A stretch of 64,000 nucleotides of DNA from Devosia subaequoris (GCF_014197055.1 NZ_JACIEW010000003.1:330873-394872); one strand, 5' to 3'; counted from the stretch's first letter, positions 1 to 8,187 are shown. Numbers and translations are program-made. Notes: generated by a model not told the origin, from the sequence alone.

Positions 1-876
1 GATTGATCCGCCGCCGATTGTCGGAGCGGCGGCCAGCACCGTGTTCTCGACAACCCCGTCGACAGCACCTTCGTCATCGAGAATGGCGCCGCCCAGCGAT
101 CCCCATTCATTCATGATGGCGACGTTGCCCGCTTCGTATTCTTTCTGGATTTCGGTAGCGTCATAGGTGAGATAGTCCGGGTCCATGAACGCCGTCATCT
201 CGCGCATGACGCGCAGCACTTCCAGACCATTCTCATTGTCGATGGTCAGTTCCGCACTGCCTGGCGCAAAGAATTCACCACCCGTCCCAAGATAGGAATT
301 GACGAATTCGGCAGCCAGGTCCCAGCCGGGCTTGACCGAGGCTGCAAGCGGATATTCCATCAGACCCGCTTCCTTGATGGCCGCGGCGGCAGCCAGCACT
401 TCGTCATAGCTGGTCGGCGGTTCTACGCCGGCTTCCTCCAGAATATCCTTGCGATAGAACATGTGCTGACCATTGCCCATAAAGGCGATTGCCATGATCT
501 TGCCGTCGATCTTGACCAACTGGCTGGGTTGCAGGTTCTGGCCATATTCGGCCACCAGATCGTCAAGGGGGCGGATCAGGCCTTCATTGAGCAGCGGCAC
601 GATGGAATTGTTGGCGACCACGGCCACCGAGTATTCGGCGGGATTGATCGTCAGCGCCGGCACCTGAATTTCCTTGTGCTCGGCAGTCGCATTAGCCGTC
701 ACGGTCACTGCATCGGACGCGCATTCCTGCGCCGTCGCATTGATGGTCCGCAGCGCTTCGAAATCATTGCTCAGAATGCGCACAGATCCGGCCTCAACAC
801 CGCAATCGGCGAAGGCACTGCCCGCTCCCAGGGCCAAGGCAGCCGCCGAGACGGCGAGCATAACAATGGGCTTCAT
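1..876 (-). CDS. ABC sugar transporter substrate-binding protein (partial, C-terminus outside window)
   Basis: Family-1 extracellular solute-binding protein, the periplasmic receptor of a carbohydrate ABC importer. The ATG at 876-874 follows a clear GTCAGGAGAACTAAT ribosome binding site. The protein opens with a Sec signal peptide (hydrophobic residues about 4-20, Ala-Phe-Ala cleavage site near residue 23). The frame is open for 292 codons to the window edge, so roughly the last quarter of a protein of about 400 residues is missing. Motifs such as GNGQHMFYRKDILEEAG and YEAGNVAIMNEWGS are typical of UgpB/MalE-like receptors. The substrate cannot be told from sequence. The rest of its operon lies to the left. 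Two palindromes about 90-130 bases upstream probably bind its repressor. Confidence 0.9.
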   Translation of the reverse strand, partial: MKPIVMLAVSAAALALGAGSAFADCGVEAGSVRILSNDFEALRTINATAQECASDAVTVTANATAEHKEIQVPALTINPAEYSVAVVANNSIVPLLNEGLIRPLDDLVAEYGQNLQPSQLVKIDGKIMAIAFMGNGQHMFYRKDILEEAGVEPPTSYDEVLAAAAAIKEAGLMEYPLAASVKPGWDLAAEFVNSYLGTGGEFFAPGSAELTIDNENGLEVLRVMREMTAFMDPDYLTYDATEIQKEYEAGNVAIMNEWGSLGGAILDDEGAVDGVVENTVLAAAPTIGGGSI

Positions 877-966
877 ATTAGTTCTCCTGACTTTGGGCGC
901 TTCCGCACCCACCCTCTGGGCAGCACCGCTGGCGGCACCACGCTCAATGTGACGTTCCAACCCTCC

Positions 967-1007
967 GCATACGTATGCAGCTAATGTTTTGCATTCGTAT
1001 GCAAAAC
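967..1007. promoter_or_regulatory. Tandem palindromic operators upstream of the sugar-binding-protein gene
   Basis: Two related inverted repeats lie 24 bp apart centre to centre. The first is the perfect 12-mer GCATACGTATGC (967-978). The second (986-1007) has arms GTTTTGCAT and ATGCAAAAC around TCGT. Both share the core GCATNCGTATGC. They lie in the 299-base gap 877-1175 upstream of the minus-strand binding-protein gene and are probably LacI- or GntR-type operators. The cognate regulator is not visible here. I see nothing else in this gap. Confidence 0.55.
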
Positions 1008-1175
1008 ACAACTAAGCACATCATTTCGACCGACGCAACGGTTTCCGTGGCGCGCGATTTCTTCCTGCGGGTGACTTCGCCTTGGCCGCATGATGTCCAT
1101 GATGCGGCGGAACAGGGGGATCAGAGCGGTGGCCAGCCCCTGGGTCGCCAGGACTCAGACGGATCGATAGGCTGT

Positions 1176-1790
1176 TCAACCTTCATGTTTTTCGAGGAAC
1201 GCCTCGATGCCTAGATTGCGAAAATCCGGCAATGCCTGGCGCAGCCGTTCGTGATCCCAATCCCACCAGGCCAGCGCGTCGAGCCGGCTGGCGACATCAT
1301 CACTGAAGCGCTGCCGAATGGTCCGCGCCGGCACCCCGACCGCGATGGCAAAATCGGCGACATCCTTGGTGACCACGGCATTGGCCCCGACAATGGCACC
1401 ATTTCCAATTTTAACGCCCGGCATGATCACCGCACCATGGCCGATCCAGGTATCGTGCCCGATATGGATGTCATTGCCCGAACGCCACTCAAAGAACGCG
1501 GCATCGTCGCTCTCACCTTCGAAATACTGGGCCGATCGATAGGTGAAATGGTGTAGCGAGGCGCGTTCCATGGGATGCATGGAGGCATAGATACGCACAT
1601 GCGCCGCGATATTGGAAAATTTGCCAATCGTGGAGTAGGCGATTTGGGTACCCCCGACGCAATAGGAATAGTCCCCCATGCTGGAATAGGCGACATGGCA
1701 ATGCGCGCCAATTTCGGTGTATCTCCCCAAGGTCGACTGGTTCACCCTCGCCGTCTCATGAACAAGGGGCACTTCGCTCAGCCTTTTCAT
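1176..1790 (-). CDS. Phosphonate-associated hexapeptide-repeat transferase
   Basis: A 204-residue left-handed beta-helix acyltransferase-like protein. Residues about 15-60 and 105-150 show imperfect hexapeptide repeats (for example IGHDTWIGHGAVIMPGVKIG, then NGAIVGANAVVTKDV), and the tail WWDWDHERLRQALPDF is typical of the phosphonate-metabolism branch of the transferase hexapeptide family. That family recurs in alphaproteobacterial phn operons, but its reaction is not established; acetylation of an aminophosphonate or related substrate is a reasonable guess. It lies 11 bases downstream of phnN on the same strand and probably shares its transcript. The start has only a short AGGA close to the ATG. 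Confidence 0.8.
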   Translation of the reverse strand: MKRLSEVPLVHETARVNQSTLGRYTEIGAHCHVAYSSMGDYSYCVGGTQIAYSTIGKFSNIAAHVRIYASMHPMERASLHHFTYRSAQYFEGESDDAAFFEWRSGNDIHIGHDTWIGHGAVIMPGVKIGNGAIVGANAVVTKDVADFAIAVGVPARTIRQRFSDDVASRLDALAWWDWDHERLRQALPDFRNLGIEAFLEKHEG

Positions 1791-1801
1791 ATCCTGTGTC
1801 C

Positions 1802-2353
1802 TCAGGCCGGCTGCCGGAGCAAATCACGTAACAGCGAAACGAAGCGCTCCCCCGCCTCGTCCAACACGCCGGAATTGTCGATCTGCACCGTACTGGGCGG
1901 CAGCGTGAAACCGGCGCCTCGCTCCATGCGGCGGCGGATTTCTTCGCTGTCCTCACGCCCGCGCCCCGCCAGACGTCGGGCGATGATGTCCGGTGCGGCC
2001 GTCACTTCAACAACCAGAGCCGTCGGGTAGCGCGCCAGCACGCGCGGCAAGGCCGCTCGCGAGAGATTGGCGATGACCACGCGGCCCGCGGTCAGGTCGT
2101 CATCAAGCGTTATCGGCAGCCCGTATCGCAGGCCATGCGCCTCCCAGCTCAACGCAAATTCGCCCCGCCGCTCGGCGGCCGCAAACGCATCGGGCGTCAT
2201 GCTGTCGTGATCTTCGCTGCCATCATCGGCAGCACGTGTCACCACGCGGCGCACAACGGCCACCTGATCGGCCAGATAATCGCGGGCGAAATTGATCAGG
2301 CTATCCTTGCCGACGCCGCTTGCGCCGACAACCGCAACGAAGACCCCGCTCAT
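1802..2353 (-). CDS. phnN: Ribose 1,5-bisphosphate phosphokinase PhnN
   Basis: PhnN phosphorylates ribose 1,5-bisphosphate to PRPP, the salvage step that ends the C-P lyase pathway. The protein is 183 residues from the ATG at 2353, close to the family norm. The P-loop GASGVGKDS lies near residues 10-18, and the guanylate-kinase-like fold is recognisable (RRVVTR; later ARRLAGRGRE). I chose 2353 over the in-frame start 24 bases upstream because its ATG overlaps the TGA of the preceding phnM relic (ATGA), the usual translationally coupled layout, and because family members begin just before the P-loop. It is followed by the hexapeptide transferase. The reading frame shows no damage. Confidence 0.88.
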   Translation of the reverse strand: MSGVFVAVVGASGVGKDSLINFARDYLADQVAVVRRVVTRAADDGSEDHDSMTPDAFAAAERRGEFALSWEAHGLRYGLPITLDDDLTAGRVVIANLSRAALPRVLARYPTALVVEVTAAPDIIARRLAGRGREDSEEIRRRMERGAGFTLPPSTVQIDNSGVLDEAGERFVSLLRDLLRQPA

Positions 2354-2730
2354 GACACCCGCCTGCCCTGACGCCACATCGTACGCACGATCGGCACGCC
2401 GTCGAGCCGATGCTGCATCAGGTCCACCCGCTTGCCCAGCGCAATTTCGCCGCGATCAGCAGGACCCACCGCCTCGGCCGGGCGCCGCGTCACAAGTCCT
2501 TTCGCATCAGGCACACTTTTACCCTCCACTGTATCGACCAGACAGCATGCCGATTGCAGCATAGCGAACGGAATATAGTCGGACGAGACAATATCGAGCA
2601 GTCCTGCTGTGGCCAGCGCCCGCCGCGGTGATGACGCACCGGCCATCTCGACGCCCCCCTCCATCACCTGATCAGCCCGCACGATACGGGCATTGGTCAG
2701 AATGGTCTGGTCAAGTCTGATGGCAGGCAT
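2350..2730 (-). pseudogene. phnM: Internally deleted phnM relic
   Basis: The 126-residue frame joins the first ~25 residues of a PhnM-like amidohydrolase (TILTNARIVRADQVMEGG) directly to the last ~95 residues (LLDIVSSDYIPFAMLQSA, ending VWRQGRRV-like). PhnM is normally about 380-400 residues and hydrolyses ribose-1-alkylphosphonate 5-triphosphate. The missing middle, about 260 residues, includes the HxD/HxH metal site, so the product cannot be an active enzyme of this type. The deletion is in frame, and the ribosome binding site (AAGGAG) and the ATGA coupling to phnN are kept, which may be why the remnant persists. An intact, more divergent phnM lies at 8174-9373. Confidence 0.75.
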
Positions 2731-2793
2731 GGTCGTCTCCTTGGCTCTTCCCCTACTCAGGCTCTGTGACAGACAAACGACAACCGACAATGA

Positions 2794-2803
2794 CATTCGA
2801 ATG
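2794..2803. promoter_or_regulatory. PhnF-type operator, copy 1 (phnM relic/phnN promoter)
   Basis: CATTCGAATG, flanked as ACATTCGAATGT, a perfect palindrome. It sits 64 bases upstream of the phnM relic-phnN start on the minus strand, within the divergent promoter region shared with phnF. The same decamer recurs at 2875-2884 and 9358-9367. Confidence 0.65.
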
Positions 2804-2872
2804 TGTCGACGTCGCACTGTCGCAGGAAAGCGCTATCGTCATTTCAATGTCACTTTCGCTCGCTAGACCCAT

Positions 2873-2886
2873 CTCATTCGAATGAG
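2873..2886. promoter_or_regulatory. PhnF-type operator, copy 2 (phnF promoter)
   Basis: CTCATTCGAATGAG, a perfect 14-bp palindrome that ends 8 bases before the phnF start codon. This is where an autoregulating GntR repressor would block transcription or translation initiation. Confidence 0.7.
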
Positions 2887-2894
2887 TTGGTGAT

Positions 2895-3650
2895 ATGCGC
2901 AGTCAAGGACATTCCTGGGAAGAGACTCGGGACAGGATCAGCCAAGAGATAACCACCGGGCGGCTGGCGGCAGATTCAAAGCTGCCTTCGGAACCGGAGC
3001 TTTGCGTGCTTTACGGCGTCCGCCGCCATTCCCTACGCAAGGCCCTGGCGGCCCTGGTAGCGGAAGGCAAGCTGCGGGTCGAGCACGGCCGTGGCACCTT
3101 TGTCGAACGCGCACCCCTGCTCAACTACGTCATCGGCACGCGCACCCGCTTCCGTGAAAATCTCATGGCGCAGGGTCTGACGGCCTCGGGCGAAACGCTG
3201 TCCGAGATGAAGATTCCGGCGAGCGAGCGAGTCGCCGGGGCGCTCGGAATCGACAAGGACGCACCGGTTTTTGCCCGCTCCTGGCGCGGCTTTGCCAATG
3301 ATCTGCCGATCAGCATGGGCTGGGCTTATCACGACGCGACACGCTTCCCCGACCTGCAGGAGCGTCGCCACCATACGCCTTCGATCACCGAGGTTTATCG
3401 CTCCTACGGCATCACCGACTATCACCGCCAGCGCACGACCGTCTTCACCCGCATCGCCACCGAGCACGAGGCCGGCATGCTCATGTTGCGTCCCGGCCAG
3501 TCCGTCCTGGTGGTGCAGAAAATCGACGCCGATCTCGACCGCAACCCCATCGGTTTCTCTGAAGCCGTGTGGGCCGGCGACCGCGTCCAGTTCACCTTCG
3601 AAACCAATCAACCAACCGTCATGTCCACCGAGAACGATTCCCATGTTTAG
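2895..3650 (+). CDS. phnF: GntR/HutC-family phosphonate regulator PhnF
   Basis: A 251-residue transcriptional regulator. The N-terminal winged helix-turn-helix (residues about 8-75; LPSEPELCVLYGVRRHSLRKAL and LRVEHGRGTFV) is of the GntR type, and the C-terminal UTRA ligand domain (residues about 95-240) matches the HutC/PhnF subfamily. It is the first gene of the plus-strand phn operon; its end overlaps phnG by 8 bases. It likely represses itself, the divergent phnM-relic/phnN transcript and phnCDE through three CATTCGAATG palindromes. The effector is unknown. Such regulators usually answer to a pathway intermediate rather than to phosphate itself. Confidence 0.85.
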   Translation: MRSQGHSWEETRDRISQEITTGRLAADSKLPSEPELCVLYGVRRHSLRKALAALVAEGKLRVEHGRGTFVERAPLLNYVIGTRTRFRENLMAQGLTASGETLSEMKIPASERVAGALGIDKDAPVFARSWRGFANDLPISMGWAYHDATRFPDLQERRHHTPSITEVYRSYGITDYHRQRTTVFTRIATEHEAGMLMLRPGQSVLVVQKIDADLDRNPIGFSEAVWAGDRVQFTFETNQPTVMSTENDSHV

Positions 3651-4086
3651 CGAAACCCCGGCCGCTGGCCCCGGTCACGGCGAGATGCTCGACATTCTCG
3701 CCCGAGCCCGCCCCGATCGCCTCAAGCAGCACGCTGAAACCCTGCTGTCCGCGATGGGCGAGATCAGTGTCATCGCCAACCGCACCGGCCTGGTCATGGT
3801 GCCCATGCGCGACACGGTCAAGTACGTCGACTTCCACCTCGGCGAAGTGCTGGTGAGCGAAGCCCACATTGCCGACGCCGCCGGACATGTCGGCTATGGC
3901 ATGGTCACCGGCCGCGACCTGGAGCGAGCCATGGCCATGGCGGTAATCGACCTCAGCGTCGCCGCACGCGGCCAGGACGATGCCACGACCAGCTTTCTCG
4001 AACAGGAACGATCTCATCTCGCCGCCGTCGACGAAGAACGCATGCGTCAGGTCGAGGCCACCCGCGTTGAAATGGAGACTTTCTGA
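3643..4086 (+). CDS. phnG: C-P lyase core subunit PhnG
   Basis: PhnG is a subunit of the PhnGHIJ core complex, in which PhnG, PhnI and PhnL support displacement of adenine from ATP by a phosphonate. The predicted protein is 147 residues, the normal size (E. coli about 150). It shows the family pattern MLDILARARPDRL near the start and LGEVLVSEAHI followed by GYGMVTGRDLERA in the middle. I chose the ATG at 3643 because homologous sequence begins there and it overlaps the end of phnF by 8 bases. A longer in-frame extension to the left is only phnF read in another frame. phnH follows with a TGATG overlap. Confidence 0.87.
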   Translation: MFSETPAAGPGHGEMLDILARARPDRLKQHAETLLSAMGEISVIANRTGLVMVPMRDTVKYVDFHLGEVLVSEAHIADAAGHVGYGMVTGRDLERAMAMAVIDLSVAARGQDDATTSFLEQERSHLAAVDEERMRQVEATRVEMETF

Positions 4087-4622
4087 TGCTGACTGTGGCC
4101 CTTCCCGATGCCGTGGAACTGCGCTCGAACGCCACCTTTGAGGCGCTGATGTGGGCCCTGTCGCGCCCCGGCGATATCCGCACCTTGCCAGAGGCCGGCT
4201 TCGACGCCATTGCCGAAACCCTGGTCGATCTCGAATGCAGCGCCTATGCCGATACGCCCGCCATGCGTGAGCGCATCGTGGCGAGCGGCGCGCTGCTGGT
4301 TGACCGGATCGGCGCCGCCGACCATGTGTTCCTCACCTCAATCGACAATGCCGGCCAGCAATTGGCCGAGATCAATTGCGGCACCGCGCTTTACCCCGAT
4401 GACGGCGCGACCATGATCGTTGCCGCCGCTCACGGCGGGCCGCGCGTTCGCCTGACCGGCCCCGGCATCGAGGACACGACAGAGATTGCCCTAGGCGTGC
4501 CCCCCCGTTTCTGGGCCATGCGGGAGATGCTCTGTCTTTATCCCGAAGGCTTCGACATTTTCTTCATCGATGGCGACAAGGTCATCGGCCTTCCGCGCTC
4601 GACTAAGGTGGAGGTGCTCTAG
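4086..4622 (+). CDS. phnH: C-P lyase core subunit PhnH
   Basis: PhnH is a structural subunit of the PhnGHIJ complex with a PLP-transferase-like fold but no cofactor. The protein is 178 residues (E. coli about 194) and shows family-typical segments: FEALMWALSRPGDIRTLP, then YLDLE-like and TALYPDDGATMIV near the middle, and FIDGDKVIGLPRSTKVEV at the end. The start ATG overlaps the phnG stop by one base (TGATG) and phnI starts immediately after its TAG, so all three are translated from one message. No key residue is obviously lost. Confidence 0.86.
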   Translation: MLTVALPDAVELRSNATFEALMWALSRPGDIRTLPEAGFDAIAETLVDLECSAYADTPAMRERIVASGALLVDRIGAADHVFLTSIDNAGQQLAEINCGTALYPDDGATMIVAAAHGGPRVRLTGPGIEDTTEIALGVPPRFWAMREMLCLYPEGFDIFFIDGDKVIGLPRSTKVEVL

Positions 4623-5717
4623 ATGGCCTATGTTGCAACCCGCGGTGGCGAAAAGGCCATCGAACAGGCCGAACGGTTGTTCCGCCAAGACCTCGGCACG
4701 ATCGATGCACAGCGCGTCGAAGCCATTCGCACCACCATGCCCTATCTGATCGACCGGGTGATGGGCGAAGCTTCGCTCTATGACGACCAACTCGCTGCCT
4801 TGGCTCTGGCCCAGACTGGTGGGGAACTTTCCGAAGCCGTGCTGGTGCTGCGGGCCTGGCGCACCACCCAGCCGCGCCTCGCCATCGCCCGCCCCGTCAG
4901 GCAGGACGAAGTCCTGACCCAGCGCCGCATCTCGGCCGCCTTCAAGGACATTCCCGGTGGCCAGATCCTGGGACCGACGCTGGATTACTCCCACCGCGTG
5001 CTGGCAACCGACGTGCTCGAAGGCAAGCCGTTCACGCCGCCTGAAGTGGACAAAGCAGCGAGCCCCGCACCTGCCAGGCAGCCCTCACTGGCCGACTGGC
5101 AGCGCCAACAAGGGCTGGTCGCGCCGACCGAGCCGTCAAATGTTACACCTGAAGACATTCCCGATCTGACGCGCGAACCCCTGCTCTTTCCAGCCTCGCG
5201 CGCCCATCGCCTGCAAAGCCTGGCCCGCGCCGAAACCGGCGGCGTCCTGGCCCTCGGCTATTCGGCCATGCGCGGCTATGGCAATGCCCACCCCACGGTC
5301 AACGAACTGCGCCTGGGTGAAGCCAATGTCGTGGTCCGCCATCCACGCGGCACCGAGTTCTCTGCCGGACGCGTGCGCGTCAGCCAGGCTGAAGTCACAG
5401 CAAAGGAGAAGGGCGGCTATCTCGAACTCGGCTTTGCCGCCACTTTCGGCTGGAACGAGGTCAAGGTCATCGCCGCGGCCACGCTCGATCTCAACTCCGA
5501 TGACGCCCCCGTCGGCTCGCCGGTGCATGAGGAATTCTACCTCTATCACACCGAAAGCGTGGAGGCCTCGGGCTTCTGTATTCACTTCAAACTTCCGCAC
5601 TACGTCACGTTCCAGTCGATCCTGGACGCCATGCGAGACGCCAAAGTCAAAAGGGCCGCAGCAGAGGCAGCTGGCGAAGTCTATCTCGGCGAACCCGAAG
5701 AGGAGCCCGTCTTATGA
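4623..5717 (+). CDS. phnI: C-P lyase core subunit PhnI
   Basis: PhnI (364 residues) carries the nucleosidase-like activity that couples the phosphonate to ribose from ATP, acting with PhnG, H and L. The start MAYVATRGGEKAI and the segments RRISAAFKDIPGGQILGPT and LPHYVTFQ are highly typical. In the E. coli complex two PhnI histidines (328 and 333) bind a zinc ion at the PhnJ interface. The equivalent pair is kept here as H321 and H326 in HFKLPH. That conservation contrasts with the altered PhnJ next door. The start abuts the phnH stop, and the end overlaps phnJ by four bases (ATGA). Confidence 0.88.
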   Translation: MAYVATRGGEKAIEQAERLFRQDLGTIDAQRVEAIRTTMPYLIDRVMGEASLYDDQLAALALAQTGGELSEAVLVLRAWRTTQPRLAIARPVRQDEVLTQRRISAAFKDIPGGQILGPTLDYSHRVLATDVLEGKPFTPPEVDKAASPAPARQPSLADWQRQQGLVAPTEPSNVTPEDIPDLTREPLLFPASRAHRLQSLARAETGGVLALGYSAMRGYGNAHPTVNELRLGEANVVVRHPRGTEFSAGRVRVSQAEVTAKEKGGYLELGFAATFGWNEVKVIAAATLDLNSDDAPVGSPVHEEFYLYHTESVEASGFCIHFKLPHYVTFQSILDAMRDAKVKRAAAEAAGEVYLGEPEEEPVL

Positions 5718-6628
5718 GCCTTGCAAGCCTGACCAAAGACTGGGCCGCCACTAGCTACGGCTTCCTCGACGCCTCGGCCAAGCGCGAACTGCGCCGCAAG
5801 ATGCTCAAGGCCATCGCCGTGCCGGGTTGCCAGATGCCCTATGCCAGTCGAGAAGTGCCGATGGCCCGTGGTTGGGGCACGGGCGGCCTGCAGGTGACGC
5901 TGACCCTGGTCAATTCGGCCTCGGTCGTCAAAGTCATCGATCAGGGCGCAGATGACGGTGTCAACGCCGCCTCGATCCGCCGCTTCATTTCCCGCGTTTC
6001 CGGCGCGGCGGAAACTTGGGACACCTTGGACGCGACCATCGTGCAGTCCCGCCACCGCATCCCCGAAGAAATCATGCGCGAGGATCAGGTGCTGGTACTC
6101 CAGGTCCCCAACCCCGAACCGCTGCGCGGTGTGGAACCCAACATCTCCATCGCCCGGCAGATGCATGCCGATGCCGATTACGGCAAGCTGTGGCTGACGC
6201 TTTACGAGCAGATCGTGCGCAAGGGCCGCATCATGCAGGGCGCATCCTATCCCGCGATGGTCAATGGACGCCATGTGATGACGCCTTCGCCCATCCCCCG
6301 CTGGGACGTGCCCAAGCTCAATATGGCCAAACATCTGACCTTTCTTTCGGCCGGCCGCGAAAAGCGTCTGCATGCCGTGCCGCCCTATACACGCGTCGAA
6401 CCACTCGTGTTTTCCGATCGTGCTTACCAGGTGGAAGACCATGCCGACCTGACCTGCCGCCGGTCTGGCGTTCAGGGCTTCTTCATGAACGAACTGCCCC
6501 AGGACGGCGGCGGCTCGGTGTTCGAAGTGTCCGATAGCAATCTGGGCATCAAGGCTATCGACAAGGCCGACGGCAATACGACCGAAATCGGCGAAACCTG
6601 GTATCGCAATGGGGAGTATTCGGCATGA
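5714..6628 (+). CDS. phnJ: PhnJ homologue lacking the catalytic and most Fe-S cysteines
   Basis: PhnJ is the radical-SAM subunit that breaks the C-P bond. E. coli PhnJ uses Cys241, Cys244 and Cys266 for a 4Fe-4S cluster, Cys272 for the thiyl radical and Gly32 as the radical site. This 304-residue homologue aligns along its length (VIDQGADD; RHRIPEE; GREKRLHAVPPYTRVE), and the glycine region is kept (VPGCQMPY, G38). At the C-terminus, however, only C248 matches Cys241. Cys244 is replaced by S251, Cys266 by V272 and Cys272 by G278 (segments TCRRSGVQGFF and FEVSDSNLGIK). It also has a 26-residue tail after the motif. The frame is clean and coupled by ATGA to both neighbours, which argues against simple decay. 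It is unlikely to be a standard C-P lyase. Confidence 0.85.
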   Translation: MSLASLTKDWAATSYGFLDASAKRELRRKMLKAIAVPGCQMPYASREVPMARGWGTGGLQVTLTLVNSASVVKVIDQGADDGVNAASIRRFISRVSGAAETWDTLDATIVQSRHRIPEEIMREDQVLVLQVPNPEPLRGVEPNISIARQMHADADYGKLWLTLYEQIVRKGRIMQGASYPAMVNGRHVMTPSPIPRWDVPKLNMAKHLTFLSAGREKRLHAVPPYTRVEPLVFSDRAYQVEDHADLTCRRSGVQGFFMNELPQDGGGSVFEVSDSNLGIKAIDKADGNTTEIGETWYRNGEYSA

Positions 6629-7446
6629 GCCTCGACCTCGGCCTTCCGGCGCTGGAGCGCGCTGCACCCCGCTTGATGCGGACCGAACCGCTCTTGAACA
6701 TGCGCGACATTTCCAAATCCTACGGCAATGTGCGTGCCCTGCGCCATGTCGATGCGGCCGTCTATCCCGGCGAAGTCATGGGTATTGTCGGGGAAAGCGG
6801 CTCGGGCAAGTCGACGCTTCTGCGCATGATGAACCTTGAGGATACCCCGGACAGCGGCGACTATACGCTGCGCCTGCCCGGCCGCGAGAACGAGAACCTG
6901 TTCGATCTCACCCGCTATGAACGCCGCATGCTCTGCGCCCGCAATATCGGCATCGTCTATCAAAACCCCCATCTGGGATTGCTGATGAAGCACTCCTCCA
7001 GCGGCAATGTCGCCGAGCGACTGCTCATCGCCGGCGAGCGTAGTTTTGAGGTGCTGCGCGACAAGGCGCGCGAAGCGCTCGACGCCTCCGAATTCCCGCT
7101 CGACCGCATGGATGCGCGGCCCATCGAGCTGTCCGGCGGCATGCAGCAACGCGTGCAACTGGCCAAGGCTATCGCCCTCGAACCTGCTCTTCTGCTGCTC
7201 GATGAACCGACCACCGGCCTTGATGTCTCCGTTCAGGCTCTGGTGCTCGACACGCTCAAACGCCTGCAGCGCGATCGCAACATTACCATGGTGCTGGTTA
7301 GCCACGATCTGGGTGTCATCCGCACCATGGCCGACCGCGTCATGGTGATGCGCCACGGCGAAGTGGTGGAACAGGGCCTGGCCGACCAGGTCTTTCAGGA
7401 CCCCCAGCACCCCTATACCCAGCAACTCGTTCACGCCAAGCTCTGA
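6625..7446 (+). CDS. phnK: C-P lyase-associated ABC ATPase PhnK
   Basis: PhnK is an ABC-type ATPase that docks on the PhnGHIJ core rather than on membrane proteins. The 273-residue protein has Walker A GESGSGKST (near residue 55), signature LSGGMQQRV, Walker B LLLLDEP and the H-loop SHD, and ends with the HPYTQQLV tail typical of PhnK and oligopeptide-type ATPases. Its ATG overlaps the phnJ stop (ATGA), so I kept this start although an internal Met at residue 18 lies closer to the conserved fold. All ATPase motifs look intact, so the energy-coupling part of the complex seems preserved despite the altered PhnJ. Confidence 0.87.
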   Translation: MSLDLGLPALERAAPRLMRTEPLLNMRDISKSYGNVRALRHVDAAVYPGEVMGIVGESGSGKSTLLRMMNLEDTPDSGDYTLRLPGRENENLFDLTRYERRMLCARNIGIVYQNPHLGLLMKHSSSGNVAERLLIAGERSFEVLRDKAREALDASEFPLDRMDARPIELSGGMQQRVQLAKAIALEPALLLLDEPTTGLDVSVQALVLDTLKRLQRDRNITMVLVSHDLGVIRTMADRVMVMRHGEVVEQGLADQVFQDPQHPYTQQLVHAKL

Positions 7447-7455
7447 GGTGATCCC

Positions 7456-8187
7456 ATGACGACCACGCCCCTATTGCGCGTTCAGGGTCTCACCAAGACC
7501 TTCCGCATGTATCACCTCGACAGCATGCTGCATGCCTTCGAAGACATCAGCTTTGATCTGTATAAAGGTGAGTTTCTGCTGCTGCGCGGCCACAACGGCG
7601 CCGGCAAGTCAACGCTGCTACGCACCATCTGGCGCAGCTACCTGCCGGTTGGCGGTCAGGTGCTCTATGCATTGAGCCATGGCGAGATTGATTTGGCCAA
7701 TGCCGCCGATGTCGATATCGCCCTGCTGCGCCGCGAAGAAATCGGCTTCGTGACCCAGTTCCTCAACGCAAGACCGCGCGTGGCCGCCCAGGATATTGTC
7801 GCCGAACCACTGCGTCTGGCTGGTGCCACCCAGGCCGAGGCGCTCGATCAGGCCCGTCACTGGCTCGACCAGTTCGGCGTGCGTCCCGAACTCTGGCGCG
7901 CTTATCCGAGCACCTTCTCGGGCGGTGAACAGCAAAAGGTCAATCTGGCCCGCGCCCTGATCCTGCCACAGCGCCTGCTGTTGCTCGACGAGCCCACCGC
8001 TTCCCTCGATGTCGGCGCCCGCGCCGCGCTCGTGCGACGCCTGGCTGATCTCAAAGCCCACGGCGTCGCCATCATTGGCGTGTTCCACCATCCTGGTGAC
8101 GTGGCCGAATTGATCGACCGCGAAATCAACCTCAACACCAGGGTCCTTGCCGACCAAAACGCCGAGGAAGACCATGTGGCTGTCTGA
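7456..8187 (+). CDS. phnL: C-P lyase-associated ABC ATPase PhnL
   Basis: The second ABC-type ATPase of C-P lyase operons (243 residues). Together with PhnG, H and I it is needed for the first coupling step to ATP. It carries Walker A GHNGAGKST (near residue 42), signature FSGGEQQKV, Walker B LLLLDEP and the PhnL-specific H-loop region GVFHHPGDVAELIDRE. It begins nine bases after phnK and overlaps the phnM start by 14 bases. No motif is damaged. Its central DIVAEPL segment and overall length fit PhnL rather than a transporter ATPase. Confidence 0.87.
   Translation: MTTTPLLRVQGLTKTFRMYHLDSMLHAFEDISFDLYKGEFLLLRGHNGAGKSTLLRTIWRSYLPVGGQVLYALSHGEIDLANAADVDIALLRREEIGFVTQFLNARPRVAAQDIVAEPLRLAGATQAEALDQARHWLDQFGVRPELWRAYPSTFSGGEQQKVNLARALILPQRLLLLDEPTASLDVGARAALVRRLADLKAHGVAIIGVFHHPGDVAELIDREINLNTRVLADQNAEEDHVAV

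Noticed and set aside
2121..2371. Plus-strand short frames over phnN
   Set aside because: Fully inside phnN on the opposite strand and without family features.
3271..3642. N-terminal extension of phnG
   Set aside because: This stretch is phnF coding sequence in another frame; PhnG homology and normal family length begin at the ATG at 3643.
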